DNA of 64,000 nt, taken from positions 124,001 to 188,000 of the forward strand of contig NZ_JPWF01000006.1 in NCBI RefSeq assembly GCF_003326675.1. The letters run 5' to 3'. Made by a program: the position numbers and the translations under genes. This stretch comes from Thalassospira profundimaris. Lineage in GTDB: Bacteria > Pseudomonadota > Alphaproteobacteria > Rhodospirillales > Thalassospiraceae. Of this stretch, positions 44,559 through 52,552 are shown piece after piece. The notes under the pieces are model-generated. The model worked only from the letters and a program-made list of their open reading frames with translations. It was not told the DNA's origin and made no database searches. Every line of letters starts with the position of its first letter. The first letter of the stretch is position 1.

Positions 44559-44668
44559 TTCTGTTGCGGTGCGAAATTTCACGATGTGTCGAGTCCATGC
44601 TCGGACAGGGAAAACGATCATGTTAAACTGGGCCGGGTTTTGGGTGCTCTGACATCAAGGAGCATAAT

Positions 44669-45112
44669 ATGGAACAGCGTGTTTCGCTGATTACACTGGG
44701 TGTGGCGGACCTTGATCGGTCGCGCCGGTTTTACGAGGACGGCCTTGGCTGGAAAATGACCGAAATGGTTGAAGGCCAAGTTGTTTTCTATCAATTGTCC
44801 AATGGTCTTGCCCTTGGGCTTTTCGGGCGTGAGGACCTGAAAAAGGACGGACAGTTTGATGATGATACCGGGGCGACCTTTGCCGGTCTGACTTTGGCCT
44901 ATAACGCGCGCAGCGAGGATGAAGTCGATCAGGTAATGGCCGAGGCCCAAAAGGCCGGGGCGAAAATCCAGAAACCGGCTGAAAAGGTGTTCTGGGGTGG
45001 GTATTCCGGCTATTTTCGCGATCCTGACGGCCACGCCTGGGAGGTTGCTTTTAACCCGTTCTGGGAAATTGATCCCATGGGTAATCTGGTGATCCCAACG
45101 ACCAAACCCTGA
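44669..45112 (+). CDS. VOC-family (glyoxalase/bleomycin resistance-like) protein
   Basis: A 147-aa vicinal-oxygen-chelate fold protein: RVSLITLGVADLDRSRRFYEDGLGWKM at the first repeat and GGYSGYFRDPDGHAWEVAFNPFWEID at the second. The metal-ligand Glu of the C-terminal motif (WEVAFNP) is present, while the first repeat has no obvious His ligand. AAGGAG precedes the ATG. This subgroup is usually annotated as glyoxalase-like without a known substrate. It is divergent from the indolepyruvate oxidoreductase gene. Confidence 0.85.
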   Translation: MEQRVSLITLGVADLDRSRRFYEDGLGWKMTEMVEGQVVFYQLSNGLALGLFGREDLKKDGQFDDDTGATFAGLTLAYNARSEDEVDQVMAEAQKAGAKIQKPAEKVFWGGYSGYFRDPDGHAWEVAFNPFWEIDPMGNLVIPTTKP

Positions 45113-45211
45113 AAATACGGCCATTGTGAAAAGCCCCGCCCGTCTGTGCGGGACTTTTGCGTTTGTAAACCGACCTTTGTTCTTGCAATTGCGGATACAA
45201 CAGCCCAAAAC

Positions 45212-45228
45212 ACATAATGTTTATGTGA
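45212..45228. promoter_or_regulatory. Operator-like palindrome before crp/fnr-type gene
   Basis: CACATAA-TGT-TTATGTG is a perfect 7-3-7 inverted repeat, 34 bp before the regulator start. Its core ATAATGTTT recurs at about 45974-45982, upstream of the MBL gene, so the regulator may act at both. Confidence 0.55.
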
Positions 45229-45262
45229 ATTTTTCCGTGCTTGAAAACAAACAGGAAATCAG

Positions 45263-45925
45263 ATGTCGCATTCAGACTGGATCATGCAGTTTCCCGGCCT
45301 GTCCCGGTTGCCTGACGACATCCGAAAGTACCTGACGGGGCAAAGCAAGGTGATTGATATCCCGGCAGACACCATCATTTTTGGTCCGGGAAAGCCCCCC
45401 GAACAGTTGCTATTGCTTCTGAGCGGGACGGTGCGTGTTCAAAAAACATCCGAGGCCGGGCGCGAGATTGTTCTTTATCGGGTTCATGCCGGTGAAAGCT
45501 GTGTTCTGACCACAGCCTGTTTGATGGCCTATGAAGATTACTCGGCCGAGGGGATTGCAGAAACCGGCCTTCGTGCGGTGGCGATCCCGCGCGAGGTCTT
45601 TGATCGTATGGTCGCAGATTCCCCGGAATTTCGTCAATTCGTGTTCATGGCCTATTCCAAGCGCATGACAGACCTTTTTGCCGTGGTTGAAGAAATTGCC
45701 TTTCGCAGGCTGGATATACGACTGGCGCAAAAACTGATCGAACTGTCATCAGATCAGGACAGCATTCAAACAACCCATCAAAAACTTGCGGTCGAGTTGG
45801 GCACCGCGCGTGAAGTGGTGTCGCGGCAACTTTCGGAATTTCAGCGGCGCGGCTGGATCGAACAGGCACGTGGCATCATTCATATCCTTGACCGGGAACA
45901 GATCACGGGGCTTGCGACCCAATAG
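45263..45925 (+). CDS. Crp/Fnr-family regulator with only two cysteines, probable thiol sensor
   Basis: A 220-aa protein with a cyclic-nucleotide-binding-type beta barrel (residues 15-110) and a Crp-type HTH (TTHQKLAVELGTAREVVSRQLSEFQRRGWIEQARGIIHIL). The N-terminal Cys set of FNR is absent, as are the cAMP-contacting residues. The only cysteines are Cys80 and Cys86 in GESCVLTTACLM, a pair placed where relatives near sulfur genes also carry cysteines. I infer a redox or persulfide switch. It is followed by a persulfide-dioxygenase-like gene and a SulP gene on the same strand. Confidence 0.85.
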   Translation: MSHSDWIMQFPGLSRLPDDIRKYLTGQSKVIDIPADTIIFGPGKPPEQLLLLLSGTVRVQKTSEAGREIVLYRVHAGESCVLTTACLMAYEDYSAEGIAETGLRAVAIPREVFDRMVADSPEFRQFVFMAYSKRMTDLFAVVEEIAFRRLDIRLAQKLIELSSDQDSIQTTHQKLAVELGTAREVVSRQLSEFQRRGWIEQARGIIHILDREQITGLATQ

Positions 45926-46090
45926 GCGAAATTGCCCCGGCAGGTGCAGTCATATCTATAAATTTAATTAATTATAATGTTTCGATAGAGTTGGTGACTT
46001 GGTCACAGACGGACAAACAGGCAAGCGCCTAGAATGGTCTTAACAGTGTTCAACGGCGCAGATTTCATGCACCAGTATGAAGGAGATAGC

Positions 46091-46975
46091 ATGTCCTCGT
46101 ACCCGATAAATATGTCTGTGAAACCAGATGTGCGCGCCTTTTTTGACGCGGCAACAAATACCATCAGCTATGTGGTCAAAGACCCGGAAAGCAACGCCTG
46201 TGCGGTGGTCGATTCCGTGATGGATATTGATTACGCCGCCGGGCGGATCAGCTTTGATCACGCCGATGCCATCATTGCCGATATCGGCGAACGTGGCCTT
46301 GATCTGCAATGGATCATTGAAACCCACGTTCATGCCGATCATCTTTCCGCAGCCCCCTATATCCAGCAAAAACTCGGCGGGAAACTTGGCATCGGGGCGA
46401 ATATCCGGGTCGTTCAGGAAACCTTTGGCAAGATTTTCAACGAAGGAACCGGGTTCCAGCGTGACGGCAGCCAGTTCGATAAACTGTTCGAGGATGGTGA
46501 TACCTATCAGGTTGGCAACATGACCTGTGTTGCGATATTCACCCCCGGTCATACTCCGGCCTGCATGGTGCATGTCATGGGGAATGCTGCCTTTGTCGGC
46601 GATACCCTGTTTATGCCCGATGGCGGATCGGCGCGTGCCGATTTCCCCGGGGGGGATGCCGGGGTGCTTTATGACAGCATTCAAAAGGTTCTGGCACTTC
46701 CTGACGAGATGCGTCTTTTCATGTGTCATGACTATGGTCCGAACGGGCGCGATATTCGTTGGGAAACCAGTGTTGGTGACGAGCGTTTGCACAATATCCA
46801 TGTTGGTGCTGGTAAAACCCGCGACGAGTTCATTGCGTTTCGTACCGAACGCGACGCACAGCTTGATATGCCGCGTCTGATCCTGCCATCGCTTCAGGTC
46901 AATATGCGTGCCGGTCAATTGCCCAAGGATGAAAGTGGTCGCTTGATGCTTAAAGTACCGTTGAACGGACTTTGA
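46091..46975 (+). CDS. MBL-fold metallo-hydrolase, persulfide-dioxygenase-like
   Basis: From the ATG at 46091 (AAGGAGA upstream) the protein is 294 aa. Metal site: THVHADH (His79, His81, Asp83, His84), His154 in PGHTPACM, Asp171 in FVGDTLF and His213 in CHDYG. The combination of this MBL core with the long YEFPGGDAG-type loop (ARADFPGGDAGVLYDSIQ) resembles ETHE1/Blh persulfide dioxygenases, which oxidise glutathione persulfide to sulfite. A rhodanese domain is absent. It sits between a Cys-bearing Crp/Fnr regulator and a SulP transporter that might export or import the sulfur oxyanion. Confidence 0.85.
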   Translation: MSSYPINMSVKPDVRAFFDAATNTISYVVKDPESNACAVVDSVMDIDYAAGRISFDHADAIIADIGERGLDLQWIIETHVHADHLSAAPYIQQKLGGKLGIGANIRVVQETFGKIFNEGTGFQRDGSQFDKLFEDGDTYQVGNMTCVAIFTPGHTPACMVHVMGNAAFVGDTLFMPDGGSARADFPGGDAGVLYDSIQKVLALPDEMRLFMCHDYGPNGRDIRWETSVGDERLHNIHVGAGKTRDEFIAFRTERDAQLDMPRLILPSLQVNMRAGQLPKDESGRLMLKVPLNGL

Positions 46976-47017
46976 TCGAATGAACTGCTCTATGATGCAC
47001 ATCCGAAAGTCACGAAT

Positions 47018-48802
47018 ATGATCTTGCCGCGTATCAGGAAATATATCCCCGTCCTTGATTGGGGGCGCAGTTACGACCGGACGGCATTCGGCGATGACAT
47101 GGTTGCGGCGATCATCGTGACCATCATGCTGATCCCGCAATCACTGGCCTATGCGCTTCTGGCTGGCTTGCCGCCGGAAGCCGGGCTTTATGCATCGATT
47201 GTACCGATCATCCTTTACGCGGTTTTCGGAACCAGTCGGGCACTGGCGGTTGGACCGGTGGCGGTGGTGTCCCTGATGACAGCGGCGGCCATTGGTAATG
47301 TCGCCGAGGCGGGAACAATAGGATATGCGGTTGCGGCACTGACACTTGCCGCCCTGTCCGGTGCGATATTGCTGGCAATGGGGATATTCAAGCTTGGTTT
47401 CCTTGCCAACTTTCTGTCGCACCCGGTGATTGCCGGTTTCATTACGGCATCGGGCATTCTGATTGCGGCCAGTCAGCTTAAACATATTCTGGGCGTTGAT
47501 GCCGATGGGCATACGCTTTGGGAAATGGTGGCATCCCTTGTAGCGCATCTGTCATCGACCAATCTGGTCACGCTTGTGATCGGCGCATCGGCGACTGTGT
47601 TCCTGTTCTGGGTGCGCAAGGGGCTTAAACCGACCCTGCGAAAGTTGGGCGTCGGGGCACGTCTTGCCGATGTGATGACCAAGGCTGGTCCGGTTGCCGC
47701 CGTCATCGCGACAACAATTGCAGTGTGGTATTTCCATCTGGCAGATGTCGGGGTCAAAATTGTTGGTGATGTACCGCAAAGTTTGCCGCCGCTGACCTTG
47801 CCGGACTTTTCGCCAGGATTGATGTCGGAACTTCTGGTGCCAGCCATTCTGATTTCGGTGATCGGATTTGTAGAATCAATTTCGGTTGCCCAGACCCTGG
47901 CGGCCAAATGTCGGCAACGGATCAACCCGGATCAGGAACTTATTGGTCTTGGTGCGGCAAACCTTGGTGCGGCCTTTACTGGTGGCTATCCGGTGACAGG
48001 TGGCTTTGCCCGTTCAGTCGTTAATTTTGATGCCGGGGCGCAAACGCCTGCTGCTGGCGCCTTTACCGCCATTGGTCTTGCGATTGCAGCCATAGCACTA
48101 ACGCCGCTTGTGTATTTTCTGCCAAAGGCGACACTGGCCGCGACCATTATTGTTGCCGTGCTGTCGCTGGTGGATTTCTCGATCCTGAAAACCAGTTGGC
48201 GCTATTCAAAGGCGGATTTCGTGGCGGTTCTGGCCACGATCATTCTGACCCTTGGTTTCGGGGTCGAAGTTGGGGTGACGTCCGGCGTTGTCCTGTCGAT
48301 TGGCTTGTTCCTTTATAGAACGTCGCGCCCGCATATTGCCGAGGTTGGTCTGGTGCCAAGCACGCAGCATTTCCGCAATATCAAACGCCACAATGTCTTT
48401 ACCGATCCGTCGGTGGTTACCATCCGGATTGATGAAAGCCTTTATTTTGCCAATGCCCGTTTTCTTGAGGACTACATTCTTGATCGTGTGGTGGGCGAGG
48501 AAAAGTTGCGTCATGTCATTCTGATGTGTTCGGCAATCAACGAGATTGATCTCAGTGCGCTTGAATCACTCGAAGCGATCAATCATCGCCTTGATGAAAT
48601 GGGCATCGCCCTTCATCTTTCCGAGGTCAAAGGCCCGGTGATGGATCGCCTGAAATGTGCCCATTTCCTTGAGGAGCTTACTGGCAAGGTTTTCCTATCG
48701 CAATATGACGCAATGAGTGACTTGTTAAAGGAACCATCGGTGTCCGTCGCCCCCACAAGCGATGCGGACACGGCAACAAAACCGGCTTCCAAGGCGGTTT
48801 GA
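47018..48802 (+). CDS. SulP-family sulfate/anion transporter with STAS domain
   Basis: A 594-aa transporter: AAIIVTIMLIPQSLAYALLAGLPPEAGLYASIVPIILYAVFGTSRALAVGPVAVVSLMT is the classical sulfate-permease signature, closer to canonical SulP than the copy at 12435. About 12-14 membrane segments are followed by a STAS domain from about residue 450 (VVTIRIDESLYFANARFLEDYIL, VILMCSAINEIDLSALESLEAI). It lies 42 bp after the MBL gene and is probably co-transcribed. Sulfate or sulfite is a likely substrate given the neighbourhood. The ribosome site is weak. Confidence 0.92.
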   Translation: MILPRIRKYIPVLDWGRSYDRTAFGDDMVAAIIVTIMLIPQSLAYALLAGLPPEAGLYASIVPIILYAVFGTSRALAVGPVAVVSLMTAAAIGNVAEAGTIGYAVAALTLAALSGAILLAMGIFKLGFLANFLSHPVIAGFITASGILIAASQLKHILGVDADGHTLWEMVASLVAHLSSTNLVTLVIGASATVFLFWVRKGLKPTLRKLGVGARLADVMTKAGPVAAVIATTIAVWYFHLADVGVKIVGDVPQSLPPLTLPDFSPGLMSELLVPAILISVIGFVESISVAQTLAAKCRQRINPDQELIGLGAANLGAAFTGGYPVTGGFARSVVNFDAGAQTPAAGAFTAIGLAIAAIALTPLVYFLPKATLAATIIVAVLSLVDFSILKTSWRYSKADFVAVLATIILTLGFGVEVGVTSGVVLSIGLFLYRTSRPHIAEVGLVPSTQHFRNIKRHNVFTDPSVVTIRIDESLYFANARFLEDYILDRVVGEEKLRHVILMCSAINEIDLSALESLEAINHRLDEMGIALHLSEVKGPVMDRLKCAHFLEELTGKVFLSQYDAMSDLLKEPSVSVAPTSDADTATKPASKAV

Positions 48803-48823
48803 TAGCTGTTCCAAAATGACAAA

Positions 48824-48848
48824 AGCCCGGCACATTATGCGCCGGGCT
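48824..48848. terminator. Hairpin between SulP gene and benE
   Basis: AGCCCGGC and GCCGGGCT form an 8-bp stem, with T4 following on the minus strand, so it mainly ends benE transcription. Confidence 0.75.
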
Positions 48849-48869
48849 ATTGGTTTGAATACTGTGATC

Positions 48870-50045
48870 CTAGCGATTTTTAAGATGGGTCAACAGATAG
48901 ATCAGACCACCTGCAAGAAGCCCCCAAAACGCCCCGGATATCCCATAGAATGTCAGGCCGGCCGCCGTAACGATAAAGGTCACTGCGGCGGCTTCGCGGG
49001 CATCTTCTTCCTTGAAGGCCGCGACAGCCGATCCGGCAAATGCCCCGATCAGGGCAAGACCGGCAACTGCTTCGATCAGGATGCCCGGCGCCAAACTGAC
49101 AAAGGCCATGACAAGACCGGCCAACAAGCCAAAGGCAACATAGAAAACACCGCCAAAGACTGCCGCCCAATAGCGTTTCTTGGGATCGGGATGCGCATCC
49201 TTGCCCGCGCAAAGGGCGGCGGTGATGGCTGCCAGGTTGACCGCATGGCCACCAAATGGTGCGGAAATCAGCGAAAAGATACCTGTAACCGTGAAAAGCG
49301 GGCCGGGCGGAGTATCGTAATCATTGGCGCGGAGTACGGCGGTGCCCGGAATGTTTTGCGATGCCATGGTGACGATGAACAGGGGCAGGGCAATACCGAT
49401 CAATCCGCTTAGGGTAAATTCAGGCATTACAAACTCGACCGGCGGCGCGATCGAACTGCCAAGATCGGCAAGGGCGTTTTCCGGGAAATCGATGCCAAAT
49501 ACCATGACAAGGACAAAGGCCAAAAGTGCGGCAGGCACTGCAAGCAATCGGTTAAACCGGCCAACCACAAGCCATGCAATCGCAATCGGCAATCCAAGCA
49601 ACGGGTCAAACGCAACCGCCTTGACCGGGGCAAGGCACAGGCCAAGCAACACACCTGCGAGCATTGCATTGGCAAGCGGGGCAGGGATACCGGCAACCGC
49701 ACGCCCCAAAGGACGCCACACGCCACTGATAATGATCAGCACGGCACAGACGATAAAGGCCCCAACCGCGACGGAAAAACCGCCATCAATCGTGCCAGAC
49801 GTTGCAAGCAAGGCCGCACCTGGTGTTGACCAGGCAATACTGATCGGAAGTCGGGTTTTAAGCGAAAGGACAATTGCGCAAAGACCCATCGAAATCGACA
49901 GGGCCATAAGCCCGGATGCCGCCTGATCCGGGGTGGCACCAACGGCGGTCAAACCTTGCAGAACAACGGCAAAGGAACTGGCCGACCCGACAAAGCCTGC
50001 CAACAGGCCCATGAATATGCTTTGGGGCGAAATATCGCGCAGCAT
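48870..50045 (-). CDS. benE: BenE-family benzoate/H+ symporter-like transporter
   Basis: A 391-aa inner-membrane protein with 11-12 helices. BenE marks include GFVGSASSFAVVLQGLTAVGATPDQAASGLMALS, ISIAWSTPGAALLATSG, LPLFIVTMASQNIPGTAVLRANDY and ISAPFGGHAVNLAAITAALCAG. Family members import benzoate or related aromatics with protons. No aromatic degradation genes are present here, so the substrate may differ. It is monocistronic, with terminators on both sides. Confidence 0.9.
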   Translation of the reverse strand: MLRDISPQSIFMGLLAGFVGSASSFAVVLQGLTAVGATPDQAASGLMALSISMGLCAIVLSLKTRLPISIAWSTPGAALLATSGTIDGGFSVAVGAFIVCAVLIIISGVWRPLGRAVAGIPAPLANAMLAGVLLGLCLAPVKAVAFDPLLGLPIAIAWLVVGRFNRLLAVPAALLAFVLVMVFGIDFPENALADLGSSIAPPVEFVMPEFTLSGLIGIALPLFIVTMASQNIPGTAVLRANDYDTPPGPLFTVTGIFSLISAPFGGHAVNLAAITAALCAGKDAHPDPKKRYWAAVFGGVFYVAFGLLAGLVMAFVSLAPGILIEAVAGLALIGAFAGSAVAAFKEEDAREAAAVTFIVTAAGLTFYGISGAFWGLLAGGLIYLLTHLKNR

Positions 50046-50136
50046 GGTGGCTCCGATATAAAATCATTATTTGGGATAATGCTGAAAAGCAGTTTTCGAC
50101 CCTAGCGGGAAGTTATTGAACTCTCCAGTAAAAACA

Positions 50137-50166
50137 AAGGCTCCGGGGACAACCCCGGAGCCTTTT
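50137..50166 (-). terminator. Terminator after the motA/motB-like operon
   Basis: AAAGGCTCCGGGG and CCCCGGAGCCTTT form a perfect 13-bp stem with an ACAA loop. It lies 22 nt past the MotB-like gene on the minus strand. Confidence 0.9.
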
Positions 50167-50187
50167 AATCATTTTAATATCTGAAAC

Positions 50188-51351
50188 TTAGCGTTCCGTG
50201 ATCTTGAATTCGATACGCCGGTTGCGGCGATAGGCGATTTCATCGTCGCGGTTATCAAGGGGCTGATATTCACCAAACCCTGCGGCAACCAGTCGATTTG
50301 GCGGGACGCCCTGTTCGATCAGGAATTTGACCACCGAAATGGCACGCGCCGATGACAGTTCCCAGTTCGACGCGAATTTAAGGTTACGGATCGGAACCTT
50401 GTCAGTGTGGCCGTCAACACGCATGACCCAGTCGATATCATCGGGAATTTCCGATGCAATCGCAGTCAGGGTCTGACCAAGCTTTGCCAGCTGTTCCTGA
50501 CCTTCAAGGCCAAGGTCGGCCGATCCTGATCCAAACAGAACTTCGGACTGGAAGACAAAGCGGTCACCCACAACCCGGATGTCCTGACGTTCGCCAAGAA
50601 CTTCACGCAGGCGACCAAAGAATTCCGAACGATAACGCTGCAATTCGGCAACCTTGGTTGCCAGTGCTGCGTTCAGGCGGTTGCCAAGATTGACGATCTG
50701 GGCGTTCTTTTCTTCGTTTTCGCGCTCGGACGCTTCAAGGGCGGCCTCAATCCGGGCAAGCTGTTGGCGAAGTGCCAGCATCTGCTGATTAAGGGCGGCA
50801 ACCTGTGCCTGTGCCTCGGTACTCAGATTTTTCTGCGTTTCAAGTTCAGCCGCACGCGATGCCAGAAGGGCGGAAAGCTCTTCGATGCGGGTATCCTGAT
50901 CCGCGATCTTTTCATCACTGGTGTTGCGCAGTTCGGAAAGTTCCGTTTCCTTGCTTTCAAGCGAAGCAAGGGCAGCAAGAAGCTTTTTCTCGATCTCGTC
51001 TGCCGACAATTTCGCATCGGCAAGCTGTGTCGCAAGGGCAGCGGCGCGATTTTTAAGGTCGTCGCGCTGATTGCTGGTATTGGAAAGCTCGGTCGTGAGC
51101 TGGGTTAGTTCCAGTTCCATCCGCTGATTATTGCCACGTTCAAGCGACAGCAGATTGGTCAGCTCGTTAACCTGTGCGGTCAGGTCACTTAATGCCTCGT
51201 CACGCCCGGAAAGGGCAGCACCAAGATAGACCTGCGCAATGACAAAGATCATCAGAAGGAAGATGATCACCATCAAAAGCGTTGCCAGCGCGTCAACAAA
51301 GCCTGGCCAGGTATTTACATCGCGGTTACGACGGCGCGAAAGCCCGATCAT
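50188..51351 (-). CDS. MotB/OmpA-like protein with long coiled coil
   Basis: A 387-aa inner-membrane-anchored protein. The N-terminus has a MotB-type helix at about residues 18-45 (NTWPGFVDALATLLMVIIFLLMIFVIAQVYL) containing the candidate proton-binding Asp of FVDAL. Residues 50-235 form an uninterrupted coiled coil rich in Leu, Glu, Gln and Ala. The C-terminal OmpA/MotB peptidoglycan domain (about 250-387) has VLFGSGSADLGLEGQEQL, VDGHTDKVPI, NWELSSARAISVVKFLIEQGV and RRNRRIEFKI. Its gene follows the MotA-like gene by 4 nt. The pair resembles a stator complex. Flagellar MotB lacks such a coiled coil, so another force-using role is likely. Confidence 0.87.
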   Translation of the reverse strand: MIGLSRRRNRDVNTWPGFVDALATLLMVIIFLLMIFVIAQVYLGAALSGRDEALSDLTAQVNELTNLLSLERGNNQRMELELTQLTTELSNTSNQRDDLKNRAAALATQLADAKLSADEIEKKLLAALASLESKETELSELRNTSDEKIADQDTRIEELSALLASRAAELETQKNLSTEAQAQVAALNQQMLALRQQLARIEAALEASERENEEKNAQIVNLGNRLNAALATKVAELQRYRSEFFGRLREVLGERQDIRVVGDRFVFQSEVLFGSGSADLGLEGQEQLAKLGQTLTAIASEIPDDIDWVMRVDGHTDKVPIRNLKFASNWELSSARAISVVKFLIEQGVPPNRLVAAGFGEYQPLDNRDDEIAYRRNRRIEFKITER

Positions 51352-51355
51352 GCGA

Positions 51356-52540
51356 TCAGCCCTCCTCGGCGATAGCGGCTATGGTACGGGCCAGAAGCTT
51401 GATCTCGCTTCTGATTTCCTGTGTGGACTGCTGGCGGCCGATGGTCAGTTCTTCGGCAACACGGCCAAGCTGGTTATCTAGCGAACGGATATGGGCGCGG
51501 GTGTTATCATCAATGCCAAAGCTGCCCATTTTCATGGAATCTGCAAGCTGATCGAGCACCGGCTTCAGATGCATCTGGTTTTCCGCCAGCTTGACCATCA
51601 ATTGCTGTTCGGCCTTCATCTGATCGGTCAGGGTCGACAATTTGTCGGCCAGATCAATCAGGGTATTGTGTGACTTGATCTGCGAGCTTTCCGAACGCTG
51701 GATCGAGTTTTGCAACCCTTCCATATTGTCGGCCATCTGTTCGATCAGGGCAGAAAGATAGGCCGGAACCGACTGTTCACCATCAGAAAGCGCACCGCCC
51801 GATCCCAGACGGGTAAAGCTTGAAAGCCATTCTTCAAGGTCGTTAAAGAAACGGTTCTGTGCCTGACCGGCCTGCATATCGAGAAGACCAAGGGCAAGCG
51901 AACCGGCAAGACCAAACAGGGATGACGAAAACGCCGTTCCCATGCCGCTGAGCGGTTCGGACAGACCTTCTTTGAGTTCCGAGAACCAAAGATCCATGTT
52001 CTGACCGCTGCCAACATTGACGTTACCAATGACGTTGGCGACCGAGTTAACGGTCTGAAGAAGACCCCAGAAGGTCCCAAGAAGGCCAAGAAACACCAGA
52101 AGCCCGACGACATAGCGCGACAATTCGCGGCTTTCATCAAGGCGGGATCGGATCGAATCAAGGATGGTCCGGGTCGAGGTCGTTGAAAGTTGCGGGCGGT
52201 CGCGGCGCTGTTCGGTCATCATGGCGGCCATCGGCGCCAGAAGTTTCGGCGGAACTTGCGATGTCAGGCCCGGACGCGAACGACGGAAATCCTCGATCCA
52301 GGTGACTTCCGGCGACAGGCTTGCAGCCATCCGGAAAGTATAGACAACACCGACGACAAAGACGCCAAGTATCAGCCCGTTCAGAACAGCATTGGCCATA
52401 AAGGCATCAGACAATGCAGGGTACAGCAGCGCGCCGACCCCAACGATAATGGCAACAAAGATTGCCATACGTGTCAGATAACTTCCGGGTTTGGTAATGG
52501 GCAGGACTGTGCCTGCGCCATTGGCCGAATGACTGCTCAT
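51356..52540 (-). CDS. MotA/TolQ/ExbB-like proton-channel protein with cytoplasmic coiled coil
   Basis: A 394-aa protein. Two N-terminal helices (about 25-45 and 50-72) are followed by a cytoplasmic region, then the conserved channel pair around 143-165 (YVVGLLVFLGLLGTFWGLLQTV) and 200-222 (GMGTAFSSSLFGLAGSLALGLL). The Thr in LLGTFWGL and the GTAFSSSLFGL segment are the ExbB/TolQ/MotA pore marks. Residues 250-390 are helical and coiled (IEQMADNMEGLQNSIQRSESSQ, LADKLSTLTDQMKAEQQLMVKL). It precedes the MotB-like gene and follows an OmpA-domain gene by 12 nt. Substrate of the energy transfer is unknown. Confidence 0.87.
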   Translation of the reverse strand: MSSHSANGAGTVLPITKPGSYLTRMAIFVAIIVGVGALLYPALSDAFMANAVLNGLILGVFVVGVVYTFRMAASLSPEVTWIEDFRRSRPGLTSQVPPKLLAPMAAMMTEQRRDRPQLSTTSTRTILDSIRSRLDESRELSRYVVGLLVFLGLLGTFWGLLQTVNSVANVIGNVNVGSGQNMDLWFSELKEGLSEPLSGMGTAFSSSLFGLAGSLALGLLDMQAGQAQNRFFNDLEEWLSSFTRLGSGGALSDGEQSVPAYLSALIEQMADNMEGLQNSIQRSESSQIKSHNTLIDLADKLSTLTDQMKAEQQLMVKLAENQMHLKPVLDQLADSMKMGSFGIDDNTRAHIRSLDNQLGRVAEELTIGRQQSTQEIRSEIKLLARTIAAIAEEG

Positions 52541-52552
52541 GACGGATTAATC

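Larger units (their letters stand above)
44273..44668. other. 396-bp divergent promoter region
   Basis: No gene is supported. It holds two perfect inverted repeats (44494-44510 and 44542-44558) and AT-rich stretches between the oxidoreductase gene and the divergent VOC gene. Confidence 0.5.

Noticed and set aside
50188-52540. Zorya-type defence (ZorA/ZorB)
   Set aside because: The MotA-like and MotB-like layout is similar, but no ZorC, ZorD or ZorE-type gene is adjacent and the neighbours are housekeeping.
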